From Auriscalpium vulgare (Eukaryota; Basidiomycota; Agaricomycetes; Russulales; Auriscalpiaceae): 64,000 bases of DNA. Below the pieces are notes generated by a model. The model made no database searches. It was given only the letters and a program-made list of their open reading frames with translations, and was not told where the DNA came from. Every line of letters starts with the position of its first letter. The first letter of the stretch is position 1. The stretch lies in the NCBI GenBank assembly GCA_019915015.1, contig JAHBBC010000005.1, positions 1,116,001 to 1,180,000 of the forward strand, read 5' to 3'. Made by a program: the position numbers and the translations under genes. Positions 1 to 10,326 of this stretch are shown here, one piece after another.

Positions 1-1322
1 ATATTGTCCTTCACACAGCCTCCTCTTCGTCCGGCGCCGGAGCTAGTTGCTCGCCCTTCCGTGTCGCCAGAGACCCAACCAGTTCTGAAGTCATCGATTA
101 GCGCGTCCTCGGCAATGGCGGGCCTGCTTCCTCCAGCACCTGTTCAGAGAACGATGACCGCGGAACAGATCAGCAGAAACCCTGACGTGGACTACACAAG
201 GTGAGCGCCGCGATTGTGCTCCTGATGATGTCGGCCGCCGAGAATTGATACACTGTGGAAGACCGGATTTGATTTCCCTCGTATTTTCAGACGTTGGGAT
301 TCTTACGCCCGAGGGCGTGAGCCAGTATCTGGTGGGAATGTTTGCAGGGTAACGCGGGACCCATGTCATGGCTGCGGTGTGCCTTGGCGTCACAGTGCAA
401 TGTGTGAGTGCGCCTCGTCGATAAAGTTTGTGATAAGTTCAACTCAGACCATGTACTCCAGATACCATACCTGTCGTTATAATTCGCACAACTGTAGCAA
501 TCAGTCAACACGCGGTGTATCATTAGGCTCGTCATGGGTCTACGCGCGCCCACAAATATCCTTCCCGTTTCTGCTCAGGTCTTAAATAACCCTCGCCAAG
601 ATTCACTTATCTTTTCGCATCTTTTTCGCTAATGGAGTAGGTGTTGGCCCGGGTCTCGGCTCGCTGATATCGAGGAGGATCGCGTGCCGGAAAATTGCGG
701 GCAGCATCATCAGGCATCATCAGACTCAGAGGCTCCTGTAAAAGCAGCGATATCGGCACACGTCACACGAGAAGAAGGGAAGCGTGCAAGGGCTATCCGT
801 ACAGTCCGCTGCTACCTCTCAGTTGGTCACGCTGTGCCAGACAACTACCTCCCAATACACATCTTGGGAAGTATCAAATCAACATCTTGGGCTGGCGATG
901 CCCGCCGGCGCACCGTCCCGGATGGCTCGATAGGCAAGGTAGGTAATTCAGTCTGCGCTGGCACCGGAAGCAAGCTGATGGACGATACTCTCCCCTCCCC
1001 CTACGCTCCGGTCCGAACGCTCGGCTCGAGCCCTGGGCGGATAAACATTGAACTTTAGCCTTTTGGCGATTTGCCATCGCAAGACCGGAGTGTGGACGGA
1101 TTCCACTTCGGTTACGCCGATTAGTCTGACCTGAGATCCCCGTCATGATTAGATTCGGAACTGCACACTGACCGCCTCGCGCCGGCCCCGTTACGACACG
1201 ATTGCGGCACCCGTCATCGACAATGGATGATCTCTCCCATCTGGTCCTCGACTCCGTAATGTTATCATCGCATCTCCCGCTCTCGTCGTTGTCCCTGCCG
1301 GGACTCCGGGTAGCCAGCGACC
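1..1322. other. Left-edge region without a confident gene
   Basis: The + strand is open from the left edge to about position 199 and Ser/Pro-rich. A GT donor follows at 200 and an AG acceptor at 289-290. After the acceptor a short frame reads ..VSQYLVGMFAG-stop, but this is out of phase with the upstream frame, so I cannot join them into one gene. It could be the 3' end of a gene entering from the left. The stretch from about 360 to 1322 has only short overlapping frames with no recognisable motif and is best read as intergenic plus upstream region of the small gene at 1394. Confidence 0.3.
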
Positions 1323-1323
1323 G

Positions 1324-1330
1324 TATATAA
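1324..1330 (+). promoter_or_regulatory. TATA box of the Cys-rich mini-gene
   Basis: TATATAA lies 70 bp upstream of the ATG at 1394. It is followed by a pyrimidine-rich stretch, as expected around a fungal transcription start. Confidence 0.6.
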
Positions 1331-1393
1331 GGCCGACCCAACGATCGCACTTCACTCAGCACCCAGCTCTACCTACCCTCCAGCGTCTCCAAC

Positions 1394-1883
1394 ATGTGCC
1401 ATTTCCGCAGGTCAGCAGCTCGCTTCCCTCATATCGTCAGACTGACTTCATCTCTATCCAGAGTCTTCTACTTTTATCCGCGCTGCAACCACGAGATCCA
1501 GCTCGTCAGTTTTTTTGCCTGCTACTGGCATGGACCTCACTGACCATGTCGCTTTCTAGGAGGACACCCCTGTTAGCTAGCGTCTCCTTCCAGTGTCTTC
1601 TTTGCGCTGACATGACGTAGGTTGCTTGTGGCAGTCGGTGGTGCAGAATCAGCGAGCTGCACCCGGCGGACTGTAGGCCGCCGTCTTGCTCGAAGACCTG
1701 CTTCCAAGTGTAAGCAGTGCCATACTTGCGCTTGGCACCGAGCTGACATCTTGCGTCCCTCGTGCAGCCGCACGCAGCCTCAGGACTACAGTGCGTATGT
1801 TTGCTCCTCGCCGAAGGGGCTTCCTAACTGGTCCGACAGAGCGTCAGTTCAATGCGAATGAGTGGTGCCCTGACTGCAGATGA
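1394..1883 (+). CDS. Small cysteine-rich basidiomycete protein, 77 aa, six exons
   Basis: Function unknown. Proposed exons are 1394-1410, 1462-1504, 1560-1571, 1621-1709, 1768-1798 and 1842-1883. All phases agree and the spliced length is 234 nt including the stop. The product starts MCHFRRV and has a Cys-x-His pair near residue 14, a central C-x4-C, then HPADCRPPSCSKTCFQ, and ends CPDCR-stop. This spacing (MC.. start, C..C, HP..C.PP.C..TC.Q, final C-P-x-C) is what I recall of a lineage-specific basidiomycete family with many paralogues; it suggests metal binding, which is inference. The last intron uses a weak GTTTGC donor, the least certain junction. A third exon of only 12 nt is unusual. 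No signal peptide is visible. A TATA box at 1324 supports the start. Too fragmented to show as a single open frame. Confidence 0.62.
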
Positions 1884-2499
1884 GGGGGAGCCATCCCTAG
1901 CCGCCCCCAATGCGCGGCTTCGCGAAACGCCATAATGACGGGTATCCGTAATTGCCGAGCTATGTGTGACCCAGATGCTATAGTCTGATAACCCAAGTTG
2001 ATACGTTCTTGTCTGTAACTGGGCATATGATGGAAATGAATCGATATTGCTTGTGTACATGATCCCACAGGCCGTTGCAACTCAAGTGACCTGCACGCGC
2101 GGCGCAGGATCGCGCGAGAAGGCACAACGGTGACGTGGCCCTGCGCATTCGCGCGAGCCCTCGTACCCACCGGCACGCAGCGCTGCCCGCGATGAGAGAT
2201 AGGAGGCCTGATCAACGCGGACCACACTGGGAAAAGGCCGAGCTTCATCCGAGGGATACCGTACAGCGTCCGGGGCGAAACAGACTAGGTGACAAGATCG
2301 ATCACGCAGGCGAGGCGACGCAGCGCGAGCTGACGATGCGCAGAGATCTCCGGGCAAGGTGAGACAAACGGCGCGTGTCGTGAAGCCGTCCGCCGAGGAG
2401 ACATCGAAGCGGTGGCAGCGGCCAGGCAGCCACGGACGCGCGCTCTGGCGGCCCGCGCCGCTCTCAACACACCGCGACCCACTGGCAGCGACACATCCA
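1884..2499. other. Intergenic, upstream of the cyclin gene
   Basis: This 616 bp between the mini-gene stop and the cyclin ATG is GC-rich and holds only short overlapping frames without recognisable motifs. It should contain the cyclin promoter; I see no clear TATA box. Confidence 0.5.
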
Positions 2500-3904
2500 A
2501 TGGCCGTGCCAGACGACCCCCTCACCGCACAGCAATGGCTCTTCCCCTTCCATGCACTCTCCAGCACCCCCACTGCCATAGACCGCTCCCTCGAGGCAGA
2601 AATGTACGACAGATCCCGGGGCATCGAGTTCCTGTTCCGCTTGGGCACCTCCATCGCTCTGTGCGTTTCCCGCCGCCGTCTATCATACCGCTCATCCACC
2701 TCAACTCCCTACTTCTCAACCTAGTCATCATCCCGGTATATTCACCGCAGCAACATGGTTCCATCGCTTCTACATGCGCTATTCCATGGAAGACCATCAC
2801 CGCCAGGTCCGTTCCGTCTCCTCCGGCCCCGACCCACCTGCTCATCCACCTTGCCCGCGCAGGCTGTGGCTGCCTCCTGCATATTTCTTGCTACAAAAAC
2901 AGAAGAGTGCGGACGTAAGCTTCGAGACGTTGCGAGAGTGTACTGCGCCAAGGCTCGCAATGTCGACGTCCGCGAGATTCCTGAGAACGGGAAGGTTAGC
3001 TTCAATCCCTGCACCCCTCTCAATCGTACTCATGTCTATACCAATTATTCTCCAAGTGGGTCGAAGAAGCCACTGCCACAATTCTGCTGACAGAGGAGGT
3101 TCTGCTGGACGCCCTTTGTTTCGACTTTGTCATCGAAAGCCCTCACGCCGCCTTAGTCGACCTGCTTGAAGCACATCAGGTCGGATCTCTTGTTGAAGAT
3201 TATGCGTGGAGCATTGCACACGATTCGTGAGTACTCTCTCTGGCTCCACAGTAACCATCGTGTCACTGTCATCAGATACCGTACGCCGCTTTGCGTCCTG
3301 TACGCGCCGAAGATCATCGCCACCGCATGCTATGTTTTAGCACAGTATCTAGCCGACGGCCCCCATGCGACCTCGCTGGACTCACGCATATCCTCGGCTC
3401 CGCCTTCGGCCTCACTGCCCACCCCTCCCACCCACAAGCCTGGCTCACCCGACCAGGCGCGCTTTGCTGTTGGATATTTCCGCCTCAGTGCAGACGAACT
3501 GTCATCAGTTGCAGGTAACCATGGCCAGCACTTTCTGCCACACGATGCTCACCTCGTGCAGAGTCTTTGGATCTCCTTCTTGAGTTCTATCGTTTCCAAG
3601 AGTCTCTGAAATTGGTTGATTATCTCGGGAAAATCACCGAGGTGAGCACGCGCGAGTAAAACCGTTCGCTGCAACGCACCTTTGACTTCTGCTGTAGGTT
3701 CCACCACCAAGTATTGCGTCATCCCGGCCAATGCTTTATCCTCCGCGCAATGCCAATGATGCAGACGCAACCCATCAGACTGAGCCAAACACGCAAAGTC
3801 AAACGCCGAATTCCGTCCACGGCAGCCGGACTCCTGTCGAGAAGCCGCCTCGCTGGGCACCGGTTGTCGGCGAGCCGGAATCAGACGTTCATCGGCACAC
3901 TTGA
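2500..3904 (+). CDS. Cyclin of the transcriptional (P-TEFb / cyclin K, Pch1-like) class
   Basis: Regulatory subunit expected to bind a CDK9- or CDK12-type kinase that phosphorylates the RNA polymerase II C-terminal domain in the nucleus. Proposed exons are 2500-2660, 2725-2806, 2863-2994, 3057-3226, 3276-3514, 3562-3641 and 3698-3904, giving 356 residues with all phases consistent. The N-terminus has QQWLFPF and FLFRLGTSIAL. The first cyclin fold follows with WFHRFYMRYSM and CIFLATKTEECGRKLRD, the hallmark of the cyclin K/L/T group. After it come EEVLLDALCFDF and a second cyclin fold around residues 170-270. The tail is Pro/Ser/Thr-rich and probably disordered. Family naming (Pch1/Bur2/cyclin K) is inferred from motifs; cyclin L is the main alternative. 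The next gene is convergent, about 100 bp away. Confidence 0.85.
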
Positions 3905-4005
3905 ATCTTGATGATGCAGCACGTACAAGACTTGTCTTAGATATCCTGCTTTGTATTGATATTTTACAGTGTATCATACAATGCGATTCCAACATGTACA
4001 ACCTT

Positions 4006-5724
4006 CTAGCGCTGTGCGAGTTGCTTGACATTGACTGTCGTCCATTCGGGAGACTGCACAGTCACCACGGAGTGTCTGCTGGACGCCCCGCCCTCGCTCT
4101 CCGCCTCCTCTGTGATGTTATCCAGTGGCACAGCCGGCTCCTCAAACATCAGCCAGTCGCGAACGCCGTATGACGGGCGCCGGCGAGCGGTTGAGGCATC
4201 CGTCAACGCTATGGTTAGAGCCTCGGTGACTCCCGCCGACGTCCTCACCTCTGCAGACGAAACGAGCTCAGGTGCTGCCGGGAAGGGGTACGAGATGACA
4301 ACATACCGCTCCTCCCGCCCCACGACGACTCAGAGCGTGCGGCGTGCGAGTTGTGCGTTTGTTCTACAGCCGGGGGCATCAGCGCATGCTGATTGCGGAA
4401 GAGGCGCTCCGGCACCTACTCGAAGCGAGTCAGTCATGCGAGCACAGCTACGGCGCGCGCCGCGCAGGGGTTGAACGCCATGACGTCGTAAAGCAGGCAA
4501 GGGATATCCTCGCGCGGCCGCGGGCATTCGCCACGCACCTCTGGGGGAACAAAGGTGTCGGGGAAGTGCATAGAGGATGCAAGCCAGTAGAAGAGTGTCT
4601 GGATCACGGTGGGCTCGCGTGCGGTGTTTTGGCAGACGTGCACGATGTGCGCTTTGGTCCAGCCTGATACGCCGTTAGCTTTGCGTTTGGTGGCCTGCTC
4701 GCTGGGAAAACCGACCTTTGGAGAACACACCGAACGCCCAGGTGTTATAATTTGTCAGGACGAACCACGGAGTATGCCTTGCTATACAGGAATCGTATAT
4801 CTGATGCATTCGGGTTAGATTGGCTGCTGGAAATGTTTACTTGCTGTGCTCACCTTGGCCCACAAGCGTTCACTAGAATTCAACTCCCTTGTTTGGTCGA
4901 ACGAGGGGAACTGCATACAACAGTGAGTTGAAATCACGCAGAGGACAGCAAGGTACTCACGCTGGTGCAAGCGAGGAACGACTTCATATCGCGGTCGGCC
5001 AGTACCCAAAGCGGCTGTATGAATATGACAGCGCTGATTGTCCGCGGGTCATGCCTGTTTGCCACTACAGTCTCCCATGTAACAATCTTCACCAGGTCCT
5101 CATCTGCATCTCCCTTATGCCTCGCGTTGTACCTCCAATACCCATATGTTTGTTTCGGGAACACGAGATGCATCGCGCGCTCCGTTGTCTCCAAAGGCAT
5201 ATTGAGGAGCCACGCTTCGAAGCTGCGTGGGCGTTCAGCAGCTGGTCTCGACGAAGACAAGGCAACGTACGAATCCTTATCATGTACCGGTCCGACTCCC
5301 TTGGGTTTGGGCACGTTGAACGTCGGGTTGCACGGCACGGTCAGGCGCCTGCCACTTGTGGGATCAATGTCACCGGCGAGCGGTGGCCCATCCTCGTCCG
5401 GAATCGTCTTCTCAGCATCTGCACGCATCATGATGAGCCATATACCACCGTGCGCTCACATCACAGACACGTACATGCCGTTACCAGGTGGGTCGACCTG
5501 CTGGGGTCGGCGGGGACGATGCGCTCGAGCCGGCGGTGTCGCTCCGGGCGCACGCGCAGGGAGTTCAGATGCGATTTGTGGCCCTCAGGCGGCGGTTTTG
5601 GAACATCCTTGTGGCCCACGATAAATGGGAGTTGCGCCATGGCGAAGTACGCCGCGAGGTTGTCGGACGCGTCAATGCCGAAAGAGCCGGGTGGGGTAGG
5701 GTATACTGTCATTGGCGGAAGCAC
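4006..5724 (-). CDS. Conserved fungal protein of unknown function
   Basis: I do not recognise a characterised family. The start at 5724 (MLPPMTVYPTPPGSF) opens a first exon. A canonical GTACGT donor joins it to a long second exon (about 5420 to 4951). Next come an exon reading FPSFDQTRELNSSERLWAK, an exon holding HTPWFVLTNYNTWAFGVFSKG, and one reading WTKAHIVHVCQNTAREPTVIQ and LFYWLASSMHFPD. These phases all agree. The W-x-FG-x-FS-x-GW signature followed by a PT-x-x-Q-x-L-x-YW block recurs, from memory, in many uncharacterised basidiomycete proteins. The C-terminal part between about 4006 and 4520 is less certain: a longer intron is needed to reach the last open segment (ending VNVKQLAQR). 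No signal peptide or membrane segment is visible. Confidence 0.6.
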
Positions 5725-7854
5725 GAAGTCACAGTTGAAGGTCTAATGGAGGGACGTCGCGGAAGTGTTGTTGTAATGAACGCAGACGTGTCCCGGACTG
5801 TTCTTAAGTGTGGTGGAGAGTGTGTTTGCCAAGGAGCTGTGCATGCGGAATACAAGGACAGCAGCGAGCGTGGGCCATACGCGATCATAGCAACGTAGAC
5901 AAGACATGGGCCACAGTACAAGGTCGACCGATTATGTGCGGCTTCGTTGTATATTGTGAACCCGCTGAGTTCTTGTTCATCGAATAAGGTCAAGGCGCTA
6001 GCTGTGCGCTAGGACTTTGTTCCTTGAATATGTCGCCCTGGCTACCAGTCCCGATGAAAAAAGTCGTCGATCCGAGAAACAGTATAACGTTTCTGTTGGA
6101 TGACAAAACGTGGAAGACAAGATGCAGCTGAGGCCCCCGGGGGCAAGGACTGGGCAAGGGATTGAGGAAGTGTAACGTGACCCAGCCGGGCCGGAGCAGG
6201 CGCTCGAGTGCGATCCTGCAAACAACAAGAGCAAGAAAAACAATCCGGTTGAACGATAATTAGTACAGTGATTGTCTATGGAACAAATGTCCGGGATGCC
6301 AGTGAATGAGAAACAGACGCCCGCGCCCGGCATGATACTACTCTAAACCCAACCTGCTCCCCGCCTTGACCGCTGACGGGGTCCAAGCGTCATGGAGGGC
6401 CTGGCGATCGATACCCCTCCCCGAACTGACTAGTTTGGCTGATTGTGCAATCTGCGCAGAGGATCGCGCTGACCCGGATCGGATTGCGGATAGGCGGTGA
6501 CATCAGGCGCAGACAAGAGGCCGACTTGCAGCCTGCGACACGAACAAAGGGGATTAGGCCTCCTTCTCAGAGAAAGACGGCAAAATATGGGGCGCACCGT
6601 TTGGATGCCGCGAGCTGAATATGCAATCCGGGCGCGTGCAGTCTTGAAACCTGGTCGACATAGAGACAAAGTGGCGGCACTCGGTGTGGTACCGCCCGTC
6701 GATGATCTACATCATGAAGACTTCAGTCGCACAGTTCTCTGGAAACAAGATGTATGCCGAACGTTATGGCACATTATGGTTTTGGGAGAAGAGTGGAAGC
6801 GAGGTTGAGTGTCTTCGGGCATTCACCTTCGTGCATGCTTCTGCGTCGTATTATAGACCGACCGCAAAGGGCGGATGGCGAGCGCGAGAGAACACGCTGA
6901 AGAAGCGCCCCGCCCTGCATGGGGGCGTTGCGCACTGGCTGTCAGGCCATGCCCTCACCAGTGGTCCAGGAAGCCAGGTCCTGCCGCGGCAAGCCTCTTA
7001 TGGAGGCGCTCAGGAAGAATCGAGGTCGGGGCCGGCGCACTTTTCATGAAACCGATCGCTCCGGTTGGAACACAGTGCGGCCCATATTGGAGGGGTGGTC
7101 TGAGGGAGGAAGCAAGCCAGCGACCCGTGTCACCCGGTAGGGGCGGAAGTCCTGACGCGTGGCCGAATATCAAGACAGTTTCTCAGAAAGGCCATCATCA
7201 AGCGAAAAAAACCGTGTCTCCGTCGCGGCCTTGAGGGTGCTAGAGAGAGAAAAACCACGCGAATACAACTGCGGCGTGTTCTACACGAGGTCGCTGCAGA
7301 CAACGTGCGTACCTGGGGTAGCTGATGCGACCAAGATAGTAGGGGTGCATTGCTCCTGCACATGCGTGATGAAATCAGCCCGCCCCGCAGATGAGCGCAT
7401 AGAGCCGATCTATCATCTCGCCAAATGAGTCGTGCACCCTTCATAAAAGCGAGCTCACCTTGCAGGCGCTGTGGGGGTGCATATCCATCGCAAACGGCGC
7501 CCTTTGCACTGGGCTCGGTTAATCTGGCATACCCTCGCCCATTCCCGCCTCGGGCCATGTCTGTCCGTCCGGTAATAGATGTTCAAATTGCCGTATCATT
7601 TGATCGCGAGGGACACGCATGGCAGGTGTGTGTCGGCGGAGCCATGAAAGGCGACGGATACATCGGATGCGCCTTGAGAGCGAGCGAATGGGTCGAGGCT
7701 GCATGGGAAAGCCGATTGCCAATCATATGCGAGAGGTCTGCGCCCGTCCTCGAGGCTCCAGCATCTAAAGATCGAAGGATGGCCGTGGTAATGAAAATTA
7801 TCGCGAAGATGTTATCTCAGTATGGCGTCAGGGAGACGTGCAATGCTACTAGTC
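5725..7854. other. Gene-poor region, about 2.1 kb
   Basis: It lies between the start of the minus-strand unknown gene and the stop of the bS21m gene. Many short overlapping frames occur on both strands, but none has a recognisable motif or a consistent set of splice sites. It must contain the promoter of the gene starting at 5724. No tRNA or repeat was seen. A short or degenerate gene cannot be excluded. Confidence 0.45.
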
Positions 7855-8474
7855 CTACGCCCCGCGCGCACGGATCTCATTCACCAGCTGCACCTTTTTA
7901 CGAACCTGCGTACCACCGTCAAGGACTGTCGACTTCGATCACAGGATTACGCACCTCCTCTGCAAACCGCCTTCTCCACCGCTCCGAACTCAGTCGTCTG
8001 CGCTTGTAGCCCTTCTTCTCGTGTCGCGCAGCCCGCTTGAGCTCAGCAAACACATTGTTCTTCGCAAGAGTGCCCTGCAAGACGTCCAGTGCATGCGCAA
8101 TGTCGCCGTTTCTCACTTCCACGCTGCGACCTGACGATTCCAATCAGCAACCGAGGCTGCGCTCATGAATGGACATGTATACCCGCGTAGGCGTTTTGAG
8201 GCGGCGGAAGATGCTTCATCTCCCGGTCGCTCTTTTCCGCCCACAAGGCTGCAACCGACGTTGCACCCGTCTTCCCTAAAACACCCCTGACATGCGCCTT
8301 TGCGAGCGCGCCCCAGTTGTCCTCGACCATGTTGGGTACGGGAGTTGCAGGCCTTGATGACACCGTTGTATTTGCCACGAAGCGGATTTGCGTGGGCACA
8401 CGAAAGGAGAGACCTGGCTGCAGGCTATGTCGACATGTTGCCAAGCTGATGCTGCGAGCGACTCGTGCAGACAT
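7855..8474 (-). CDS. MRP21: Mitochondrial small-subunit ribosomal protein bS21m (Mrp21-like)
   Basis: Component of the mitoribosomal small subunit. Three exons (8474-8183, 8130-7955, 7905-7855) are joined by introns of 52 and 49 bp with consistent phases, giving 172 residues. The first roughly 35 residues are rich in Arg, Ser and Ala with no acidic residue, a typical mitochondrial targeting sequence. The S21 domain occupies the C-terminal half: PPPQNAYAGRSVEV, then ALDVLQGTLAKNNV, then the basic HEKKGYKRRRLSSERWRRRF block, ending KKVQLVNEIRARGA. The downstream intron removes an in-frame stop that would otherwise cut the protein after FAEEVR. It is transcribed divergently from the retroelement whose left end lies within 300 bp of its ATG. 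Confidence 0.9.
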
Positions 8475-8547
8475 ATGGGAAGTATGCGGATACGTTGTTG
8501 CTAGTCTTTGAGTAGGGTGGTCGCACGTACTATAGTAGTTGGGTGAT

Positions 8548-8585
8548 GCAGAGGCTTAGTCGAGCTTGCGAGACGCAGCCTCTGC
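8548..8585 (+). repeat. Inverted repeat near the left end of the retroelement
   Basis: GCAGAGGCT (8548-8556) and AGCCTCTGC (8577-8585) are perfect 9-bp inverted copies with a 20-bp loop. Immediately after, GGCTAGCTAAG (8589-8599) recurs in inverted orientation at 14310-14320 in the right tail. Both may belong to the terminal recombination repeats of the element. Confidence 0.5.
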
Positions 8586-8675
8586 GAGGGCTAGCTAAGA
8601 CACGTGACGTCGCGATGCAGCGACGTGATGCGATGACGCAAGCGCGCGAGAGCGCGAATAAGGAAGTCGCGTCGC

Positions 8676-8723
8676 GTCGGGGAAGGTCGAGCTTCTTCGA
8701 CCTCGACCACCTCGTTCCCCGAC
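8676..8723 (+). repeat. Nested hairpin in the leader upstream of the Gag-like ORF
   Basis: GTCGGGGAA (8676-8684) pairs with TTCCCCGAC (8715-8723). Inside it AGGTCGA (8684-8690) pairs with TCGACCT (8697-8703). The structure ends 43 bp before the ATG at 8767. Confidence 0.6.
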
Positions 8724-8766
8724 GCTCTCCGCTTTAGTTTTTCGATCCAACCCACTGAAAGCAACA

Positions 8767-10326
8767 ATGACTACTGGTAATCTAGGCAACAACTCGGGCA
8801 ACGTAGCTAGGCGCACGTCTATGCCTGTTCCGGGACAGCAAGTGAACGTTAGCGGCTCTCTGGCAGGCGTCACGGGCGGTCCGGCCGGAGGCACTGGCAG
8901 CGGAAACACGTCAGGAGGGACAGGATCGGGGTTAGGCATCGGAAATGCGAGCGGTAGTGGCGCAGGAGGAGCTGGTGGAAGCGGCATGGGCGGAGGCACG
9001 GTAGGTGCAGGCACGTCGGGTACGTCAAACGCGGGCACGACCGGCACTAGCCTAGCGGGCGCTGGTACCGGAGCGCAGACAGGACCAACGACGGCCATCT
9101 TCGGAGGAGCTAGGACGTGGACGGGCGGTCCAGTGAACACGTCAACGGCAGGTAGCGCCGCTACGGCGGTGACCGCGCAGGGCGCTCCCCAGGTCAGCAC
9201 TGGGGATCAGGAGGCACTCATCAAGCTGGCTAGGATGCTCGCAGGCAGTCAGGGCGCTCTGGGGGCTCAAGGAGTCAGCGCCATAGCGCATATACTTGGG
9301 CAGAACACTCAGGCTGGCGCGTCTAGCACGCATACACTCGGCTTGGATTCCGGCTCTGGCTCTGGGATGACGACGAAAGGGCCGAGAGTCTTCAGGAAAG
9401 CTGCGGAGGTGAGGGTCTCGGTGGCAGAGAGGCAAGTGTCCTTCGCGCGGAGCTTACAGGTCGCATGGAACGAGGGGGTATACCTGGGGCTTCACGTGTT
9501 CACCAACGCCAACCTGAAGAAAATCTGGGACTCGCCGTCCAAGTATATTCAGAAGACGCAGCTGCCGACCTCAGAGAAGTCTCTTATGCTGCTCGCGCCG
9601 GACTTACTGGGCAACGAGGAAGAACTAGATGCGGACGAGTGGAGCGAGGCGTACGCGAACTTCTTCAGGTTCATCAAGTCAGGGTCGCTCTTCGAGCCGG
9701 AGGTCCTGGAGAGATGGACGGAGCATCGGGACAGACTTGCGGCGCACCCAGACAAGCGGGAGATCTTCCCAGCGATCAGGGCGTTCGACGTCAGCGAACG
9801 CAAGGGCTACTGGACTCGACAGTTCGAGCACGACGAACACGCGTGGTTGCGAGGCCTGGACAACGCGGTGGCGACCTTCCGCTACGAGAACCCGAAGGGC
9901 GCGAACGCAGGAGGGCAGAAGCAAAGCGGAGAGGGGAAGAAGAACACGAACCAGCGCTACCAGCCATACCCCTCCTCCGACAATCGCACTACACGAGACT
10001 CCTTTCAGAGCGGCAGACAGTCATCGACTCCCAGGGGTGTCTGCATCATCTGCGGGAGGCCAGGACACCCTGCGCGCGCGTGCCGTGCGACCAAGACGGC
10101 GAGCGGCAAGGCACTCATCGCCAAGTCGAGCTCGGACAAGCCCTCAGTCCTCAGCGGCATCGGAGGCCACGCCAAAGATGAATTCTGCGTGCCGTTCAAC
10201 ATCACCGGGCATTGCAGAGGAGAGCACACAGAGGCCGTGCGTCACATTTGCTCAGTCTGCGGATCAGACCAGCACAACGCCAGCGCGGGGAAGTGCGCAG
10301 GCAGCGGAGGATCAAAATCCGCCTGA
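8767..10326 (+). CDS. Gag-like ORF1 of the retroelement with two zinc knuckles
   Basis: This 519-residue ORF has an N-terminal third that is almost pure Gly/Ser/Thr/Ala low complexity (residues about 10-130). A conserved folded segment follows at about 195-385. A CCHC knuckle follows, with C426, C429, H434 and C439 in CIICGRPGHPARAC. A second Cys/His cluster lies near residues 475-510 and contains CSVCGSDQHNASAGKC. Role inferred: nucleocapsid-type RNA binding during retrotransposition. The stop overlaps the next ORF, which runs in the +1 frame. ORF2 could start at its own ATG at 10178 or be reached by frameshifting; the sequence does not decide. Confidence 0.85.
   Translation: MTTGNLGNNSGNVARRTSMPVPGQQVNVSGSLAGVTGGPAGGTGSGNTSGGTGSGLGIGNASGSGAGGAGGSGMGGGTVGAGTSGTSNAGTTGTSLAGAGTGAQTGPTTAIFGGARTWTGGPVNTSTAGSAATAVTAQGAPQVSTGDQEALIKLARMLAGSQGALGAQGVSAIAHILGQNTQAGASSTHTLGLDSGSGSGMTTKGPRVFRKAAEVRVSVAERQVSFARSLQVAWNEGVYLGLHVFTNANLKKIWDSPSKYIQKTQLPTSEKSLMLLAPDLLGNEEELDADEWSEAYANFFRFIKSGSLFEPEVLERWTEHRDRLAAHPDKREIFPAIRAFDVSERKGYWTRQFEHDEHAWLRGLDNAVATFRYENPKGANAGGQKQSGEGKKNTNQRYQPYPSSDNRTTRDSFQSGRQSSTPRGVCIICGRPGHPARACRATKTASGKALIAKSSSDKPSVLSGIGGHAKDEFCVPFNITGHCRGEHTEAVRHICSVCGSDQHNASAGKCAGSGGSKSA

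Noticed and set aside
630..700. GVGVGPGLGSLIS-like stretch resembling a transporter membrane segment
   Set aside because: Isolated, with no second membrane segment or supporting exon nearby.
4889..5746. 285-codon frame on the + strand
   Set aside because: Antisense of the minus-strand unknown gene, whose splice-consistent exons and aromatic motif are more convincing.
7130..7850. Possible minus-strand gene downstream of bS21m
   Set aside because: Frames are short, splice sites inconsistent and no motif recognised.
8595..9200. Pro/Val-rich 201-codon frame on the minus strand
   Set aside because: Antisense of the Gly/Ser/Thr-rich head of the Gag-like ORF; composition is a mirror of that repeat.
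9465..10181. 238-codon Arg/Gly-rich frame on the + strand
   Set aside because: Alternative frame inside the Gag-like ORF, with no motif of its own.
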